Assembly: GCF_026212465.1 (NCBI RefSeq) | Contig: NC_080048.1 | Location: forward strand, 39,287,875-39,351,874 | Direction of reading: 5' to 3' | DNA: 64,000 bases | Source: Amaranthus tricolor | Lineage: Eukaryota; Streptophyta; Magnoliopsida; Caryophyllales; Amaranthaceae | Shown here: in pieces, positions 61,791-64,000 of the stretch | Layout: each line of letters begins with the position of its first letter | Numbering within the stretch: position 1 is the first letter of the stretch | Position numbers and translations under genes: made by a program | Notes under the pieces: generated by a model | Databases searched by the model: none | Seen by the model: the letters and a program-made list of their open reading frames with translations, nothing else | What the model was told of the DNA's origin: nothing

Positions 61791-63426
61791 ATAGAAAAAT
61801 TCATTGATGGAGGAAGCATACACTATACACAATCTAAGTCCAGTTTTGACAGTCATCATATCTTTTGCTTACGTCTAGTAGCCATTACTGCTACTACAAT
61901 TGGGTAACCCTAAAGCTGATCATTTCCACTTTCTCGTTCATAGTCTCTCTATCTCGTATAAAGTGTGTCTTTTTATGTTAATTAAAATACCATTTTTTAT
62001 TCTGAACAAAAATTAATTTGAGATTTGCATAAATATTAAAGTAAGATAGAAATAAAAAAAAAAGTATTAATATCTAAAAATTTATGATAAAATAATAGAA
62101 AAATAAGGCAAAAAGGAGACTATCACGGAAAATTGTCCACAAGTATACAAATTAAATCAAAGAGGAACCATAGCAAAAAAAAGTTTACACATGTTTTAAA
62201 AATTAAAAATTGGAGTATTATTGATGAAGTATGCACCATACACAATCTAATTTATCTTGTTTCTTTTTTATTTGTCCACTTTACTTTTTGCATGTATTTT
62301 ATAGTAAATTTTGAACCTCGACATCTCTTAATACGATTCATAAAATTTGTAAAAATTATATATGAAAATTCTTTGTATCAAGACGAATCTACAAGATTCC
62401 ACGTAAACATATTTTGTCTTCAATATATACTTTAAATATTAAATTTAAATTTCTCTCTCCTATAGTAAAAAAACTTAAAATAGACAAAAAAAATTAAAGG
62501 GATTAATATTTTTACCAAAAGTGTAAATTTATTACCATATTAGATGCTTTTATACTATACAAATTAATATTTTTTGGGAATCTATAAATAGAAAATATAA
62601 TATTCTAAAAGAAATAGAGGGAGTGGTATAATTTAAATTGAGTATTATGGAAACTTGTGCAATACACCAATGTTTGTTAGTATATAAAAGTATAAATAAA
62701 TATAAATTTTAAATAGAGATGCTATTACATATTATCAGTATAAAATTATAATATTTCTTATAAAATGGATAAGTAATTTTAGAATATATATAGTGTTTTT
62801 AATGATAGAAAATCTTGTTGTTAATATAAATATTAATTAAAGTTTTCATACTTTTTAAAACAAATATGAGTTAATCTTCCAACAAAGTTATCATAATGAT
62901 TCTTAAAGTGATATTCAAATTAATTTTTGATTATCATATATTTTTTGTCTCTTTGTGAAATATTTTTAGAAATTAAAATTTGAATTAAGAAACTTTTTTA
63001 ATTAGCAAGTACTTTAACAATAAAAAAGTAAATATATATTCCAAGAATATTTAAAATAACATATCTAATTGTAATATCCTACTTATATATTAAAGAATAA
63101 GTTGATGTTAACTTTGATAAGAGTTATTTTATATGACAAATTTCTATGAGAATGCCATATAAAATTTTAGTCTTTCTATTAAATTATATGATATAATTTT
63201 TGTGAATAATTTCGTCCTCAACTTCATCTTCATCTGATATCTTGTAAATTTTTTTATAGTGAATCAGTTTAATTTCCAATTTTACCTGGCTATCAAATGC
63301 ATCAGGTAAAAATGAGCCGTTGAGTTTTCAAAGAGACCCATTCAAAAGAATAATGAAATTTACTAAACTAAGAAGAGGAACAAGTTGTTTTATTGAATCG
63401 GGTTGGCGATTTGAAAAAATTTTAGA

Positions 63427-63605
63427 AGTAAATTAAATAAAAGGTGAAACTTTTAAAGAATAACCCAAAGTAAATTAAACAAAAGGTGAAACATTTAAAA
63501 TAAATTTACGCTTTATTTTAATAATTATTTTTATCATCTGATTAAAAAAATCTATTAAACGCTTTATTTTAATAATTATTTTTATCATCTGATTAAAAAA
63601 ACCAA
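63427..63605. repeat. Two adjacent tandem duplications
   Basis: AAGTAAATTAAA(T/C)AAAAGGTG and following bases occur twice about 43 bp apart (63427 and 63470). CGCTTTATTTTAATAATTAT and the next 25 bases occur twice exactly 51 bp apart (63509 and 63560). The second pair is nearly identical, hence recent. Confidence 0.85.
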
Positions 63606-63746
63606 TTAAACTATGAAATAACTAATTAATAAACACAACATTTTAACATATCATACGGTAGTAAATAAACAATACGAAATTAGTACACTAAAATGTGTAT
63701 CCTTGGAAGTTGGAAATAGAATAAGGAGTAAAAACAGGACTTATGT

Positions 63747-64000
63747 CTACCGAGGAGCAAACGACGCCGTAATATCGGTGGGAATTTTCAAGTTCTCACA
63801 CCAAGAATGGGACTCTAAATACAACCGTGAAATTTTACCGGCGACTCGTCGCATATCAGGTCGTTTATTAGGGTCAATTTGCAAACAATCAACTGCCAAG
63901 CGAGTTAACTTATCCGCAACCTGAACGGGGTAAGAATCTTTGAGCCTTTTATCAATCCATTTTCGCAACATTCCTTCTCTTTCTAACCCCCCTTGCTCCA
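63747..64000 (-). CDS. Receptor-like kinase, C-terminal exon (partial)
   Basis: The open frame runs from the right window edge to the stop at 63747 (about 84 residues). It is the end of a protein kinase domain: REGMLRKWIDKRLKDSYP, then LTRLAVDCLQIDPNKRPDMR, the usual last helix of receptor-like kinases, in which the R of KRP pairs with the APE/SPE glutamate. The tail continues GKISRLYLESHSWCENLKIP and ends TASFAPR. This tail resembles the LysM receptor-like kinase 3 group as I recall it, but the extracellular part is outside the window. The rest of the gene lies to the right. The kinase call is firm; the subgroup is tentative. Confidence 0.85.
   Translation of the reverse strand, partial: EQGGLEREGMLRKWIDKRLKDSYPVQVADKLTRLAVDCLQIDPNKRPDMRRVAGKISRLYLESHSWCENLKIPTDITASFAPR

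Larger units (their letters stand above)
58070..63700. other. Gene-free AT-rich interval
   Basis: No coding exon could be supported across about 5.6 kb. It contains the MITE at 59282-59585, Stowaway-like elements at about 61547-61790 and 62250-62508, and tandem duplications at 63427-63605. The rest is AT-rich single-copy-looking DNA. Confidence 0.6.

Overview
The window is nuclear DNA of a flowering plant, almost certainly a eudicot. Supporting signs are AT-rich intergenic DNA, multi-exon genes with GT-AG introns, plant-specific gene families and many small inverted-repeat transposons. Protein similarity and the abundance of GAGACGGTCTC-ended miniature elements tentatively suggest Caryophyllales (Amaranthaceae type). 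The species cannot be fixed by eye.

Layout from left to right. 1-1560: the 3' end of an unrecognised plus-strand gene. 1.6-3.4 kb: repeats, including a Stowaway MITE, a GGTCTGG-rich palindromic region and a large foldback element. 3.8-12.0 kb: a complete 14-exon dolichol kinase gene (EVAN type), minus strand. 12.0-17.1 kb: MITEs, then a decayed transposon-type gene lying between two minisatellite arrays in opposite orientation. 17.5-20.6 kb: a four-exon DnaJ-type zinc-finger protein gene, plus strand. 20.6-26.6 kb: repeats, including a dead LINE fragment, a second foldback and a 3-copy tandem repeat. 26.8-27.3 kb (5' UTR probably to 29.9 kb): a SnRK1 beta-3 subunit gene, minus strand. 31.3-32.7 kb: an intronless PPR gene, plus strand. 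33.7-35.9 kb: a probable 2.1-kb solo LTR with a 5-bp target duplication. 36.8-43.9 kb: an LPA1-type P-loop kinase-like gene, 7 exons, minus strand. 44.1-48.7 kb: repeats including a SINE and a Stowaway element. 48.8-49.0 kb: a small secreted peptide gene, plus strand. 50.3-56.7 kb: a BEL1-like homeobox gene of the BLH9/PENNYWISE type, minus strand, with a 4-kb first coding intron. 57.7-63.7 kb: gene-free AT-rich DNA. 63.75 kb to the edge: the last exon of a receptor-like kinase, minus strand.

These are independent housekeeping and regulatory genes. They cover dolichyl phosphate synthesis for N-glycosylation, plastid/organelle proteins, SnRK1 energy signalling, phytate metabolism and meristem patterning; there is no gene cluster. 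The unusual content is in the mobile DNA. It includes a hAT-type MITE family with clear 8-bp target duplications found only in introns here, two foldback elements built on the same palindromic module, and a degenerate gene whose flanking minisatellites form a large interrupted inverted repeat. Exon boundaries were read by eye from splice sites and reading-frame continuity, without transcript data.
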